In this document: piece after piece, positions 12,719-23,330 of the stretch
Position numbering within the stretch: position 1 is the first letter of the stretch
Layout: each line of letters begins with the position of its first letter
NCBI GenBank assembly: GCA_017607445.1
Contig: JAEVHH010000005.1
Location: forward strand, 186,001 to 250,000
Source of the DNA: Histoplasma ohiense
Taxonomy: Eukaryota; Ascomycota; Eurotiomycetes; Onygenales; Ajellomycetaceae
Reading direction: 5' to 3'
DNA: 64,000 nucleotides
Position numbers and translations under genes: made by a program
Notes under the pieces: model-generated
What the model saw: the letters and a program-made list of their open reading frames with translations, nothing else
Databases searched by the model: none
What the model was told of the DNA's origin: nothing

Positions 12719-13480
12719 ATGTCCTACGCCAAAGCAGTCTCCCGGGGTGCCCAACAATCTCCTCAAGAGGTACGTCGTTTAACTTACTTAGAGTAGTTGT
12801 GTCTATACCTGCTAACAAACATCCAGGCGTAAGTTAGCATAAACACACACACTTGCACGAGATAACCCCATTAGCATTTGGCCCGTCACCTGAAAAGTGC
12901 TCTCCAACACTAACACCACACGCACATAAAATCAGTGCGGCACCCCAACCTCGTGAAGTTGAAGTCGCCGAAGCTGAACCTGCAACATCCTCTCTAATCG
13001 ATGTCGACTCCCCGCACATCTCCTCTGTTCCCCCCACCTACGAGTCTCAGCGTATAAAAACAAACACCCAAGCCGAGCGCATCGAGCGCGAGGGCGAGGA
13101 GAAACAGCGGCGCGAGCAAGCCGAAAGAGAAGCCAAACGCGCCGCAGCAAGAGACGCCAAGGGGAAAGCGAAAGCCGTAAAGAATAAAGCAGCGTCCGCC
13201 AAGTTGTCCCTTCTCCGGAACAGTTCAAATCCCGTCCTTTTGGGAAACGCGATGTTGATGGCTATTGCGGGCGCCGGGTTGGGATTTAGTGCATATCGCT
13301 GGCATGCTCGGGGTGCGTTAACGTGGAATATACTGGGGCTGTGGTCTAGCGCAGTAGGTGCGCTTGGATTTGTGGATTATTATGTTAGCAAGTGAGTTTC
13401 CTTTTTCTCCCTTTTTGGGCTTTGTTGACTGGAATTGTTTGTGTAGATGGTTCCTGCAAAATAAGTATCCGCTAAAGTGA
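12719..13480 (+). CDS. OM14: OM14-like mitochondrial outer membrane protein
   Basis: In yeast, Om14 is an outer-membrane protein that acts as a receptor for ribosomes and affects metabolite flux; here the role is inferred from similarity. Exons 12719-12769, 12827-12828, 12936-13391 and 13447-13480 give 180 residues. The start is MSYAKAVSRGAQQSPQE. A charged Lys/Arg/Glu-rich helical region follows (about residues 60-105). Two hydrophobic segments come next, around NPVLLGNAMLMAIAGAGLGF and LTWNILGLWSSAVGALGFV, and the end is WFLQNKYPLK. Exon 2 is just GC: splicing only intron 1 gives a stop at once, and skipping exon 2 gives a stop within eight codons. With it the junction reads QSPQEAAAPQP, which matches what I recall of the family. 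Confidence 0.82.
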
Positions 13481-14646
13481 AATTCTCACCCGATCGGATG
13501 ATTCATGTCTGGCTGTCAACACGTAGCACGTATTCTCAGCACACATGCACGAACATCTCCTGTTCCGTCATTTCGAGTCTGATTGACTTTTTTTTTGTTT
13601 TTTTTTTTCTTTTGTGTGTGTGTGTGTGTGTGCGTGTGTGTGTGTGTGTGTTTTGGAGTTAGTTGAGACGATTGTTTTGGATTTTGAATCATTGGTTTGG
13701 TGGTTTTCATTTGGCTCTCGCTCCTGAACAACATCTCCTTAGCAGTAGGTTGTATCATCCACTTCATTGCTGTGATAATTCATAGTAGTAGCTAGTTTAG
13801 TGCTGTAGGTTACTACTTAGTCAATCTTAATATCGTCAGCCAAACATGGTTCGGTAAACATTATTTTCAGATTCAAAATAAACAGCACAGAAAGACTTTT
13901 CATTAACTAACATTCATAGTGGGCTGGAGCCCCGAGATGGTAGGATTAGAGATTGATTAGAGATAGTAGATTAGAAGACTAGATTAAAGAATTAAATTAG
14001 AGATTAGAGAATTAGTTGGAGAGTTGGAGTCTGAAAATCATACGGAGTAGAAAAAACAATCGCTATGAGAAATGACTACGGAGTAATTGTAATGGTCATA
14101 GTATTGGTAACTAAAGGATCCTACTCACTAGTAACTTAACTTCAACTAGTATCTTAACTTATTGACGCTAAAGTTGAACGAGATACAGCGTAGATGATAT
14201 GTAACAAATCTTGAATCATGATCAACTTTGAATCATGTCATGATTGAGAGTTTGAACAACACCGAAAGTTTTTTCAGCCAAAAATTTGAACCGTGCTCCA
14301 GGCTTTTTGAACCATGTTCAAGTGTATACACTTATTTTCCCAGAGCATGAAAGCGGTGAAAAATGTCAGAATATCGTAGCTAATGTTTTGGTGATGATGC
14401 GAGTTGGACAGATTGCAGGTCGGAATGCTCCTTTGAGCAGGCTCATTCTCACAGATTAGCCCTTTGCCATGTGCCACATCAGCACTGCCATGAATACTGA
14501 ACTGTTCAAATGAGTCTGCCCTAGCAATCCTACCACCTTCAATTTCCTTGAGCTCACCACGCAATTTGCCGCCAACAACCCCTAAAAGTACCTAGCGAAG
14601 AGCTCCTGGTTACCGAGATATCACCCCTCCTTGCGATTCAGCTAAC
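13481..14646. other. Intergenic region OM14 to BOS1
   Basis: 1.17 kb with low-complexity sequence: T-rich tracts and a TG microsatellite near 13590-13650, degenerate ATTAGAGA-type repeats at 13945-14030, and repeated CTAGTAACTTAACT-like words at 14125-14165. No gene supported; the 96-codon minus-strand frame near 14274-14564 begins with TTG. Confidence 0.5.
13613..13650. repeat. (TG)n microsatellite
   Basis: About 19 TG units interrupted by one CG, directly downstream of interrupted poly-T. Read directly in the sequence. Confidence 0.97.
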
Positions 14647-15627
14647 ATGGTTAGTATCCTGTATGTCTCAATTATCGTTTATTGCTTCCGAAACTGATAT
14701 TTTTTATAATCAGAACTCGCTATTCAACGCGGCGCTGAAGCAGTCATCTGCGCTCCGCCGCGACCTTGACGTTTTTGCTGAAGCTGGCAGCATAACATCG
14801 CCCGCTTTGCAAGGTTCGGGCAGAGCCTTACCTCTACCCCTATGGATATTCAGAATACTGGCTTATATTCACTACGAGCAGGCCAAATATCCGCCTCTCT
14901 TACATCATTCTCCCGCACAATCGACGACTATTCCTCCCTTTCCAAACAAGAGCTCATCCCTGCCAAGCAAGAGCTGGCCTTTGAACGGTTGAAGAACTTC
15001 CGCACCGAACTGGCAGATTACAGACAATTATTTGATCGACTAAGAAAGGCGCGTGATGATGCTGTGCGTACAACACTCGTTGGATACATATATATCAAAT
15101 TTCCACATCGCCGAACTCGGCTAACAAACCAACAAACAAACTAGCAATCCGCATCAAACCGCAACGAACTCCTCGGTCGCCGCCCCCACCAAGCTTCTAC
15201 CCCCGAAAACCCCTACGCCCAATCCAACCTTCCACAATCCTCTCCCTTCGCAAACCCAAACTACCCGCTCCACCGCTCCCCGCCGAGTACTAGCGGCGGC
15301 GGTGGCGGCCTCGGTTTCAACGGCGGGCCAACAGACTACGCTCGCGAAGATCGAGTCCTACGCGAACAGTCCTTCTTTTCCAACACAAACGCACAGCTGG
15401 ACGAATTTCTTGATAGGGGACGGGCCGTGCTGGGCGACCTCGGGCAGCAGCGGGAGATCCTTAAAGGGACGCAGCGACGGTTATATAGCGTTGCGAACAC
15501 GTTGGGGGTAAGTGGGGACACGATACGGACGATCGAGCGGCGGGCGAAGCAGGATAAGTGGATATTTTGGGGAGGAGTGGTTGTCTTTTTCTTGTTTTGT
15601 TGGGCGGTTTTACATTTTTTGAGGTGA
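14647..15627 (+). CDS. BOS1: Bos1-like Golgi/ER Qb-SNARE (membrin)
   Basis: SNARE for ER-to-Golgi vesicle fusion. Exon 1 contributes only ATG (14647-14649). The others are 14714-14813, 14882-15063 and 15145-15627, giving 255 residues. The N-terminus MNSLFNAALKQSSALRRDL and the segment QISASLTSFSRTIDDYSSL match the N-terminal helical domain. LDRGRAVLGDLGQQREILKG and LYSVANTLGVSGDTIRTIE form the SNARE helix. The tail WIFWGGVVVFFLFCWAVLHF is a C-terminal membrane anchor, as in type IV SNAREs. Intron 2 must end at 14881 and not at the nearer AG at 14853 to keep frame. Gene symbol assigned from family recollection. Confidence 0.9.
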
Positions 15628-16056
15628 AGGAGTTTTTGTCTCCAGTTGCTTCTTATTTTTCGAAATTCATATATATATATATATATATATATATCTATGT
15701 ATATACTTTTCCATGGATCTCAGGATCCGGGAATGGGCTGGATGTTTTGCCTGAGTATCTGATTCCCTTTTGTTCCTTATCTGTATTGCCTTTCTTTTTC
15801 TTTCTGTTTCTCTTTATTTCTTTTTTTCCTTCAGCGTTTTATTTTTGTGGTTCAGTTTGTCCTCATCACGGATAATACAGCAAATGGATGTATCAATTTA
15901 TTTTCCCTTTCTCAATCTCCCTCATATCCTTTCGGGCCCTTTTCGTGGACCTCATCTTCTCTATTAATATTCAGTATGCCCAGGTGAGAGAACTTGGGGG
16001 ACTACGGTGTCCTCGTCGGAAAAAAAATCGTGAGCACAGAGCACTAGCCTCCATAA
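15628..16056. other. 3' region of BOS1 with AT and T-rich repeats
   Basis: Contains an (AT)n run at about 15669-15694 and T-rich sequence at 15770-15860. No gene is visible. Confidence 0.5.
15669..15694. repeat. (AT)n microsatellite
   Basis: An uninterrupted run of about 13 AT units just after the BOS1 stop codon. Confidence 0.95.
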
Positions 16057-16468
16057 TCATGGAAAGCGATACGTGGACCACCAGCCGCCAGACATAAGAA
16101 CTTCAAAGATAATAAAACAACATCCAAAGAATATATATTTTTTAAGGGGAGGCTTCGTCGTCAACACTTCAAACAGATCCAGAAACGCTGCGGCAGCATT
16201 GATCTTATCGCAGCGATGATGAATGTTCATAGCAAAATACGGTTTGTCGACATTGCTGGGCGCGTCATGCAGTCTTTGCTGGGCCATCCCATCAAATGGC
16301 TCTCTGCCTGGGATCAGAAACAGCTCATCCCGGACAGCGTGGCCAGGGGGCTCATAAGAACATTTTGAAGTGGGAACATTCTGAGCAAAAGGGGTCCCCT
16401 ATCATTGTTCAAGCTTGGGCTTATTATCAGAACCCGAACCTGTGACCTGAGCCATCATTTTCCGAGGT
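16057..16468 (-). pseudogene. Possible coding relic or small spliced gene, unknown function
   Basis: Minus-strand frame that reads like protein for about 100 codons (REPFDGMAQQRLHDAPSNVD, then FAMNIHHRCDKINAAAAFLD) before degrading into hydrophobic low-complexity sequence and a stop at 16057. Upstream in the same frame it extends through two adjacent stops near 16405 to an ATG-ATG at 16468. A 48-nt intron ending in ATAG would remove the stops and keep frame, but its donor GTCACA is poor. I recognise no family. It may be a decayed fragment, a small gene, or chance; it lies between BOS1 and MDH1. Confidence 0.25.
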
Positions 16469-17009
16469 TGATAGTATGTCAATGTTGTTGCTCGATTATG
16501 ATAGCATGTGGGTTGCGGCGATTTTTGAGCTGTTACAGGGGTGATCAAAGTGTGTCCGACAAAGCTGCTGGGCATGGATAACTAGTTACAGTTTTAAAAG
16601 GCTTACTCTTCACGATAATAGTAGTTTTAGCCAAGGATACTCATACTGAACAAACTCCTTTTACTAGACAGGCCGAACGGTGATAAAAGAGAAGAATAGA
16701 GAGTGGAGGAAGGAAATAAAGAAGCCATAATGGCCGATTCCATCTATAACAGCTGTTACTGTTCTATAACTCCCTGTGTAGTCAACTATAACTCGACACC
16801 GCCCCCTTACCTAATGCCAGCTGCCGCTCCAGCCGTGGCCCCGTGATCCGCTGCGGTTTGGCCAGGCACATTTTTCTCGCCGATTTCAGCACCAGCACCA
16901 GCTTCAGCACCAGCTTCAACATCTCCAATTCCTGCCTCCACACTCACATTCTCCTCCGCCGCCATCTTCTTCGTTGATTGTCTGTGTTTCTTGTCTGCCA
17001 TCAGCAACA
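16469..17009. other. Upstream region of MDH1
   Basis: 541 bp leading to the malate dehydrogenase start. A minus-strand frame at 16807-17211 with Ala/Gly/Glu repeats overlaps MDH1 exon 1 antisense and looks like a by-product of a CAGCACCAGCTTCAGC-type repeat. No gene called. Confidence 0.45.
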
Positions 17010-18448
17010 ATGCTTGCCGCACGAAGAGCTTTTGGCTTTGCCCAGCGCCGGGCTTTCTCTGCCTCCGCGCCCCAGGTAAACCACCATCAAATCGCGTTGC
17101 TATCTGCATCCCCCATGCAGCCCCAAGAAGGGATTGATGCTGATGACCTGTTCTATTCACTGATAGGCCTCTAAAGTCACCGTCCTCGGTGCTGCTGGTG
17201 GCATTGGCCAACCATTGTCACTGTTGATGAAGCTTAACCCTCGCGTTACTCAACTCGCTCTATACGATATCCGGGGAGGCCCAGGTATGACTGAACACCA
17301 CCATCCATCACCCATGTGACCTTACGAAGGGGAAGTCAATGCTGGAAAATCTATAGCATCGTAATAGAATTACTACCAAGATGTTGGACAGAATCACATG
17401 CTGATTTGCTTTCATTTTTAACCTTTTTTTTCCGCTCCAGGTGTTGCCGCCGATCTTAGCCACATCAACACAAACAGTACTGTCACTGGCTATGACCCTA
17501 CTCCCTCTGGTCTTCGGGAGGCCCTGAAAGATTCTGAGATCGTCCTCATCCCGGCTGGCGTTCCTCGCAAGCCCGGCATGACTCGTGATGGTATGCTATT
17601 CCCAATATATTATCGCATTTTAACACTTTCCTTGTCCGAATTGTACGGGTGGATTGACTCACAATTATCACTTTAGATTTATTCAACACCAACGCCTCCA
17701 TTGTCCGTGACTTAGCCAAAGCTGCTGCCGAGGCCTCTCCCAAGGCTAACATCCTTGTCATCTCCAACCCCGTACGTATTTCGCTTATGCGCTCCGCGGT
17801 GTAATATTCATTCTTTTGATAAATGCTAAATAATCCAACCCCGATTTCCCGCAGGTCAACTCCACCGTCCCAATCGTCGCCGAGGTCTTCAAGTCCAAGA
17901 ACGTATACAACCCCAAGCGCCTCTTCGGTGTCACCACCCTTGACGTTGTCCGTGCCTCCCGCTTTATCTCCCAAGTCAAGGGCACCGACCCTGCGAACGA
18001 GAAGGTCACAGTCGTCGGCGGCCACTCTGGCGTCACCATCGTCCCCCTGGTCTCTCAATCCAATCATGGAGACATCTCCGGCGAGAAACTCGACGCCCTC
18101 GTCAACCGCATCCAATTCGGCGGCGACGAGGTCGTCAAGGCCAAGGATGGTGCCGGCTCCGCCACCCTTTCCATGGCCATGGCCGGTGCCCGGTTCGCTG
18201 AGAGTCTGCTCAAAGCCTCCCAGGGCGTCAAGGACGTCATCGAACCCACGTTCGTCGACAGCCCGCTCTACAAGGACCAGGGCATCGATTTCTTCGCGTC
18301 CAACGTCCGTCTTGGACCCAATGGTGTCGAGGAGATCGTGCCCGTTGGCGCCATCTCGCCATACGAGCAGAAACTCGTCGATGCCTGCCTGGTTGATTTG
18401 AAGAAGAACATTGCTAAGGGTGTTGAGTTCGTCAAGAACAACCCATGA
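17010..18448 (+). CDS. MDH1: Malate dehydrogenase, mitochondrial
   Basis: NAD-dependent interconversion of malate and oxaloacetate in the TCA cycle. Exons 17010-17075, 17167-17284, 17441-17590, 17677-17771 and 17855-18448 give 340 residues. Exon 1 (MLAARRAFGFAQRRAFSASA) is an Arg-rich matrix presequence. The NAD-binding loop VTVLGAAGGIGQPLSLL opens exon 2. The substrate loop is IPAGVPRKPGMTRDD, then ILVISNPVNSTVPI. The catalytic His lies in VVGGHSGVTIVPL. The C-terminus is complete. Size and motifs are standard, and the presequence with its own exon favours the mitochondrial over the peroxisomal isoform. Confidence 0.96.
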
Positions 18449-18544
18449 GCGATGAAACTGAAATAATTTTTTAATACCTGTCTCTCGTTTCTCACCCCCT
18501 CTTTTCTCCCACCCCTCTCTTCCTCCGTCCGTTTCCCGCGGTGG

Positions 18545-18577
<33 letters not shown>

Positions 18578-19614
18578 TGCGGTCCCGTTCTACTTTTAGA
18601 CGCTTCTAAGCCCCACCCCTCCTGTACACCACCTACCTCCTAAAAAGATAAATTTAAAACACAATTTTAATGAGAAAAATCTTTTTTCAAATCAAAAATC
18701 TTCTAGGAACAAAAAAATAAGAATAAAAAAAGAAACTAATATGTGGTGATCAATTTCTCAAAGATGGTATGCCTTCATTCCCGCGGCCTTTTTTTTTTCC
18801 CTTAATTTTTCTCTGTTTCTACGTACTTATGTCGATCTAGGTTTGTTTCTTCTGACAGAGCAAGCGGGATCAGTTCCCATTCCGCCCACAGGGTGTGGGC
18901 AGCAGGCTTTCTTTTGTCCTCATTATTTGTTGTTTGTCCATTGTGAATATATATATATATACAAGCCAAGCTAGCGCAGCGTGCTTTGCTTTGCATGTGA
19001 TCAATATATGATATCTATGTACTGTAGCTTTACAACCCTTTGACGTCTAGAAGAGTTATAGAAGATTTATCATACCAACATGAAACAGCCCATAATTTTT
19101 TTTTTTTTTTCAACAAAAATAAACTGAAGGAAAAAGAAATTGATTGTAAGAAGCTATTTACAGTGCAAATAAAATAACAGCAGCTCATTATTTGTTTACG
19201 AACTTAGTTGAAGTATACAATTAACCCGTACAAATGTCAGAAGAATACCAGTATATATAGTTCACTATTCTGGAAGAGGATGGTCCTAAATGGGAATAGC
19301 CGCCGCTCCTCCATCGACGCGACGCGCTTCTCCCGTCTCCCAGATCTGGCAACGTCCACCCGATCGCGACGGAATGCGGATGCTTCGTCGATAGTATAAA
19401 TCTCCACACCGTTCCTGCCTCGTGCCTGCATCGAAGCCAAGCCGGGGATCAAGCCGGGGATCATAATGCTCGAGGTCGCTCTGAGTTTGTTTACCAGCGC
19501 CTGCTCCCAGTCAACCTTCTCTTCTCCCAGATACCATTGCATATATCATAACTTCAAGTTTCTAACAATTCTACACTTTTCTTTTTGTTCCCGTGTTTGC
19601 TTCCCATCCATCAC
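18449..19614. other. Intergenic region MDH1 to FunK1 kinase, low complexity
   Basis: 1.17 kb with long homopolymers: poly-T at about 18545-18571, further T/A runs at 18660-18810 and 19097-19112, and a short AT run at 18945-18961. It separates the housekeeping block from the accessory block. No gene seen. Confidence 0.5.
18545..18571. repeat. Poly-T tract
   Basis: 27 consecutive T, about 100 nt after the MDH1 stop codon. Confidence 0.97.
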
Positions 19615-22065
19615 ATGCATATGGCTGAACTTTCGGACCGTGATTGTGAAACCATCGCAAAGCATCCTCTGACCAACTCACTTAATGACCTAAATAACGT
19701 GCTTCGGGAGGCGGAGGAAATCTATGAGTCACATCTAATTTCCTATGATGGCACAGATGATAGCCTTGACCAACTCTATCGAAATGCACTTTCAAAACTT
19801 GTCATTACGTTACAGGGAGAGGTTGCGGCCTATTGCCTTTCCTCACCAGTGGGGAACGGGGATGTGGCGTCTGATCTCGCAGACTTATTCAAGACTATCC
19901 GGAGAGGAAACTTCCGCTACGACCACTATCGACCACTGATATGCCTGGTCATCCAAAGGCATCCTGCCACTGAAGCCTCCAATGTCGAAAGCTGGAATGT
20001 CAGCATATGGCAAGCTGTTCTCAATCTCATTATCACCGCCTCTCAAACAACTCCTCCAGTGAGCCCTGCCACCTTTGAAAACACACCAGTGAAACCCACC
20101 TCATCCTCACAGAAAGACTCTGAACAGGCGCGTGAGTTGGTGGATCGAAGAGTCTTTGAGGAGATATGTAGCTGCACATTTCTAGGTGTTGAGGGCTTCT
20201 TTGACAAATACTTTGAGGGAAAAGACTGGAGCAGTAAAGCAGATGCCATCTGTCAACGTGTGCTGGCCTCAGACAGTGATGGTAATTGGGCCCGGTTTCC
20301 TGATCCCCCTACACAGAGTGATGTCCTCATGTGGTGGTTTCGTTTTCAAGAAGACCTCCTCTCCGAATCGCGCAGCATCTACTACACCACAGAGAGCAAA
20401 GCAGATCTTGCTGGCTCAAATGCGGAACGACAAGTCAACCTCCTTCTGAAGGCTAGCAGTGTCCATCCCCCACTGCAAGAAACCAGCCACAACTGGAAAG
20501 ACATCTTGGCGATTGGTGAACTAAAAAAATCCGAGGGGGAAATCAGGACCAAAAAGACCCTGCTGCAGATGAGCTGCTATGTGCGTGAAGTCTTCATTGC
20601 TCAACCCACCCGACGATTTGTCCATGCATTTGTTGTCTGTGGTACCAAGATGGAGGCATGGGTGTTCGACCGCTCTGGTCCCTACAGCTCAGGCTTCATT
20701 GATGTCTATGAGAACTCAAAACAGTTCTTTCAGGTGCTTGTGGGCTACACCATGATGAGTGATGAGGAGCTGGGACTGGATACTTTTATCACTAGAAATG
20801 AAAATGGCAGCAAATCGATAACCATCAAGGAGTCCAGAGGCTCAGAGGAAATGGTGCTGCAGCTGGGTAAAATACTTTCACTTCAGCATTCCATTGTATG
20901 TTGTGGGACAACATGTTTTCTCACAAACAACAAACATATCGAGGGTGTAGTCAAATTCTCATGGGTGTCAGACAAACGGCGGCCAGAGGTGGAACTCCTT
21001 GAGCTAGCAGATCAGAAAAATGTCCAAGGGGTTGCAAGAGTCATCAGCCACAGCACTATCACCAACATTTCTGACTTGCGCAGTGGCCTGATCTTCCATG
21101 ACAAGCGCCATAATTTCAAAAGAACACCCTCCAGCACAACCTCCTCAATTCACTCTCAGGCACTCGCTGGGCCGTATCACTTAGATATCCATCCAAAGTC
21201 ATCTTCCAGGAAACGCAAATTTTCAGGCAAGGTGATGAAGGCATCCAAGCGATTACGTTCCGCCGATCAACAGTCAAGAGACACTCAGGGGAATGAGTTA
21301 ACTTTCTCCATTGAGTCTGTGCACCAGCCAAGCCTTTTTGACAGAAATGACATGGATCTCTATGACAATCGTATCCTCTCTTGTCTAGTGATATCACCCA
21401 CCGGCCGGCCAATCTATGACTACAAATCACATTTAGAGCTACTCACAGCACTTCGCGATGCCATAAAGGCACATCAGTCTCTTTATCTGAATGCAAACAT
21501 CCTCCATCGAGATATTTCAGAGAACAATATAATAATAACCAATCCTGAGAAGACCAATGGCCACTCAGGCATGCTAATTGATTTGGATCTTGCCAAAGAA
21601 GTTGGAAGTGGGCGAAGTGGTGCGCGGCATCGGACTGGCACAATGGAGTTCATGGCAATTGAAGTGCTGCTCAATATCGACCATACCTATCGGCATGATC
21701 TCGAGTCATTCTTCTATGTGCTTATCTGGCAATGTATCCGTCGCGGTTGGGAAAAGTTAGATAAGCTACAGAGACAGGGGCAGCCCGAAGAGAGCGCGCT
21801 AAGAGACTGGTACACTGGGACTTATCAAAAAATTGCACGAAGTAAGCGAGGCGACATGTCTGTGGATGGGTTTGAGGATATCTTATCCGAGTTTCCTCCA
21901 ATATTTGAGTGTGTCAAGCCTCTTTGTATAGCTATCCGAGACATTCTTTTCCCATACAAGGATAGAAGAATTATCGTTGGTACCCCGCATGACCCGAAAC
22001 GCTTATACAATCCCATTATCAAGGCATACAACGACGCGATATCTTCGATCGGACGTCAAAAGTGA
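19615..22065 (+). CDS. Fungal-type protein kinase (FunK1 family)
   Basis: Single uninterrupted frame of 816 codons from ATG at 19615; an ATG two codons later is equally possible. The N-terminal half has FunK1-like features: a block around WKDILAIGELKKSEGE, then VREVFIAQPTRRFVHAFVVC and EAWVFDRSGPYSSGFIDVYE. The kinase lobe has NILHRDISENNIII (catalytic loop, about residue 630) and GMLIDLDLAKEVG about 25 residues later, where DLD stands in the place of the usual DFG. TGTMEFMAIEVL resembles the activation-segment end. FunK1 genes are multi-copy in many Onygenales and their substrates are largely unknown. The neighbours downstream are decayed accessory genes, so this sits in a variable region. 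No frame damage is visible. Confidence 0.85.
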   Translation: MHMAELSDRDCETIAKHPLTNSLNDLNNVLREAEEIYESHLISYDGTDDSLDQLYRNALSKLVITLQGEVAAYCLSSPVGNGDVASDLADLFKTIRRGNFRYDHYRPLICLVIQRHPATEASNVESWNVSIWQAVLNLIITASQTTPPVSPATFENTPVKPTSSSQKDSEQARELVDRRVFEEICSCTFLGVEGFFDKYFEGKDWSSKADAICQRVLASDSDGNWARFPDPPTQSDVLMWWFRFQEDLLSESRSIYYTTESKADLAGSNAERQVNLLLKASSVHPPLQETSHNWKDILAIGELKKSEGEIRTKKTLLQMSCYVREVFIAQPTRRFVHAFVVCGTKMEAWVFDRSGPYSSGFIDVYENSKQFFQVLVGYTMMSDEELGLDTFITRNENGSKSITIKESRGSEEMVLQLGKILSLQHSIVCCGTTCFLTNNKHIEGVVKFSWVSDKRRPEVELLELADQKNVQGVARVISHSTITNISDLRSGLIFHDKRHNFKRTPSSTTSSIHSQALAGPYHLDIHPKSSSRKRKFSGKVMKASKRLRSADQQSRDTQGNELTFSIESVHQPSLFDRNDMDLYDNRILSCLVISPTGRPIYDYKSHLELLTALRDAIKAHQSLYLNANILHRDISENNIIITNPEKTNGHSGMLIDLDLAKEVGSGRSGARHRTGTMEFMAIEVLLNIDHTYRHDLESFFYVLIWQCIRRGWEKLDKLQRQGQPEESALRDWYTGTYQKIARSKRGDMSVDGFEDILSEFPPIFECVKPLCIAIRDILFPYKDRRIIVGTPHDPKRLYNPIIKAYNDAISSIGRQK

Positions 22066-22564
22066 TTAGTGGATGAAGGATGCGGTGCCATTACTTTTGT
22101 TGTTGGGAGTTCGAACGCACGTTCGCGATGGAATACTTTGCAGCGGGTCCATCCTCCTCCTCCTCTTCTCGGCTGATACAATATTGATCATATCCTATCA
22201 TCCAAATCCCTTGACAATCGACCTCTTCTTAACATTTCTAAGGAGGTGTGTCTCAACCAAGCAAGGTCGATGTGGAACGTAACATCTGGTTACCGCAGCA
22301 GCTTCTCCTTACTGACCCGCTGTATATAATAAATACTCACTGATATCACCTCTGTTAGAAGAGATCAGTGAACAGGTCTGGGATAAGAGAATCTGCTACT
22401 CGTTCTTCCATCTGCTTGCTTCACACTACTTATCACTATTCAACCGCTATCAGGAATCATTCCCGTCGACACTTTTTTGATATAACCAAGTCAAGTTAAT
22501 ACATTCTATAACGTATGTACTAGTGCGAACGTATGTACGCTTTAATATTCTCAACCATCCTAAC
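22066..22564. other. Intergenic region downstream of the FunK1 kinase
   Basis: About 500 bp with no gene supported. Contains a CTCCTCCTCCTCTTCTC run and two close ACGTATGTAC words near 22510-22535. Confidence 0.45.
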
Positions 22565-22870
22565 TTTCGACAGCAGTGGGCGCATTGTAAATGCGACCAT
22601 GACTACTGTCGGCGCGGACCCTTTTGGTCCTCAGGGCCAGATTGCGAATCCCGCTTGAAAAACAAGAGCGAGCACATTCGGGGTTGGCATGTCAGCGGTA
22701 TAACGAGGCGCCTTGATACTTTTATCGAGCATGGACTACATGCACAGCTTGAATCTCTAGCTGATCAGGATAAGAGGGGTTATTGCGCACAACGACTTCA
22801 GCATAGGGGACTGAGAGTTTAGCAAGGTCGTGGACGGAGGATCCATGAGGTGTTTTATGGTTCGATAGCT
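22565..22870 (+). pseudogene. Decayed coding relic, C-terminal part of an accessory gene
   Basis: One plus-strand frame reads DSSGRIVNATMTTVGADPFG, then PQGQIANPA, ALILLSSMDYMHSLNL and IRGVIAHNDFS, interrupted by TGA, TAA, TAG and TGA but not by frameshifts. The composition is that of a real protein. I associate it tentatively, from memory, with the C-terminal part of the STAND-N-terminal-like proteins represented by the two relics downstream. Two of the stops (TAA, TAG) are one C-to-T step from Gln codons. Confidence 0.4.
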
Positions 22871-23330
22871 GTGATATAGTTGAGTGTGGAGAGTTTGGCC
22901 TTGCTTTCTTCAAGGCAAAGTTAGTTCCTGAGTTAACTTAGTTTGTCAACAGGAACAAAGGAACAAAGGAACAAAGAGGAGGGGGGTTCTGACTTTTATA
23001 TAATCAGTGGACTCATCGCTCACACTCCGGGCTTTCCAGTTTTCTAGGTGCGCCCTGATATTCTGTTCATTACTTCCAATCGCTGTTGATTGTGGCCATC
23101 ATCTCAGTCGTGCTGGTCGAACACTGGAATCCTAGGCCTGCGGAACTAGTTCCTCCATACTCCGACAGGTTTAGGTATACACATTGGCCGCAGACCTCTC
23201 TCCATGATTTGTGCGCCTGCTGAATCAGTTCTGTTATCTGTTGAATACGGGGATGTCTGCTGTTCGTGCGTCTCTCTCTCTTTTTATTTTTATTTTATTT
23301 TATTTATTTTTTTTCCCCAGGTGATTAGTT
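22871..23330. other. Intergenic, between relics
   Basis: 460 bp including three tandem GGAACAAA copies at about 22951-22976 and an ATTTT-rich stretch at 23280-23312. No gene seen. Confidence 0.45.

Noticed and set aside
14814..14853. A 40-nt intron in BOS1 ending at the nearer AG
   Set aside because: It breaks the frame; the 68-nt intron ending at 14881 restores LQGQISASLTSF.
16807..17211. 134-codon minus-strand frame over the MDH1 start
   Set aside because: Antisense to MDH1 exon 1, composed of Ala/Gly/Glu repeats from a CAGCAC-type repeat, and no family features.
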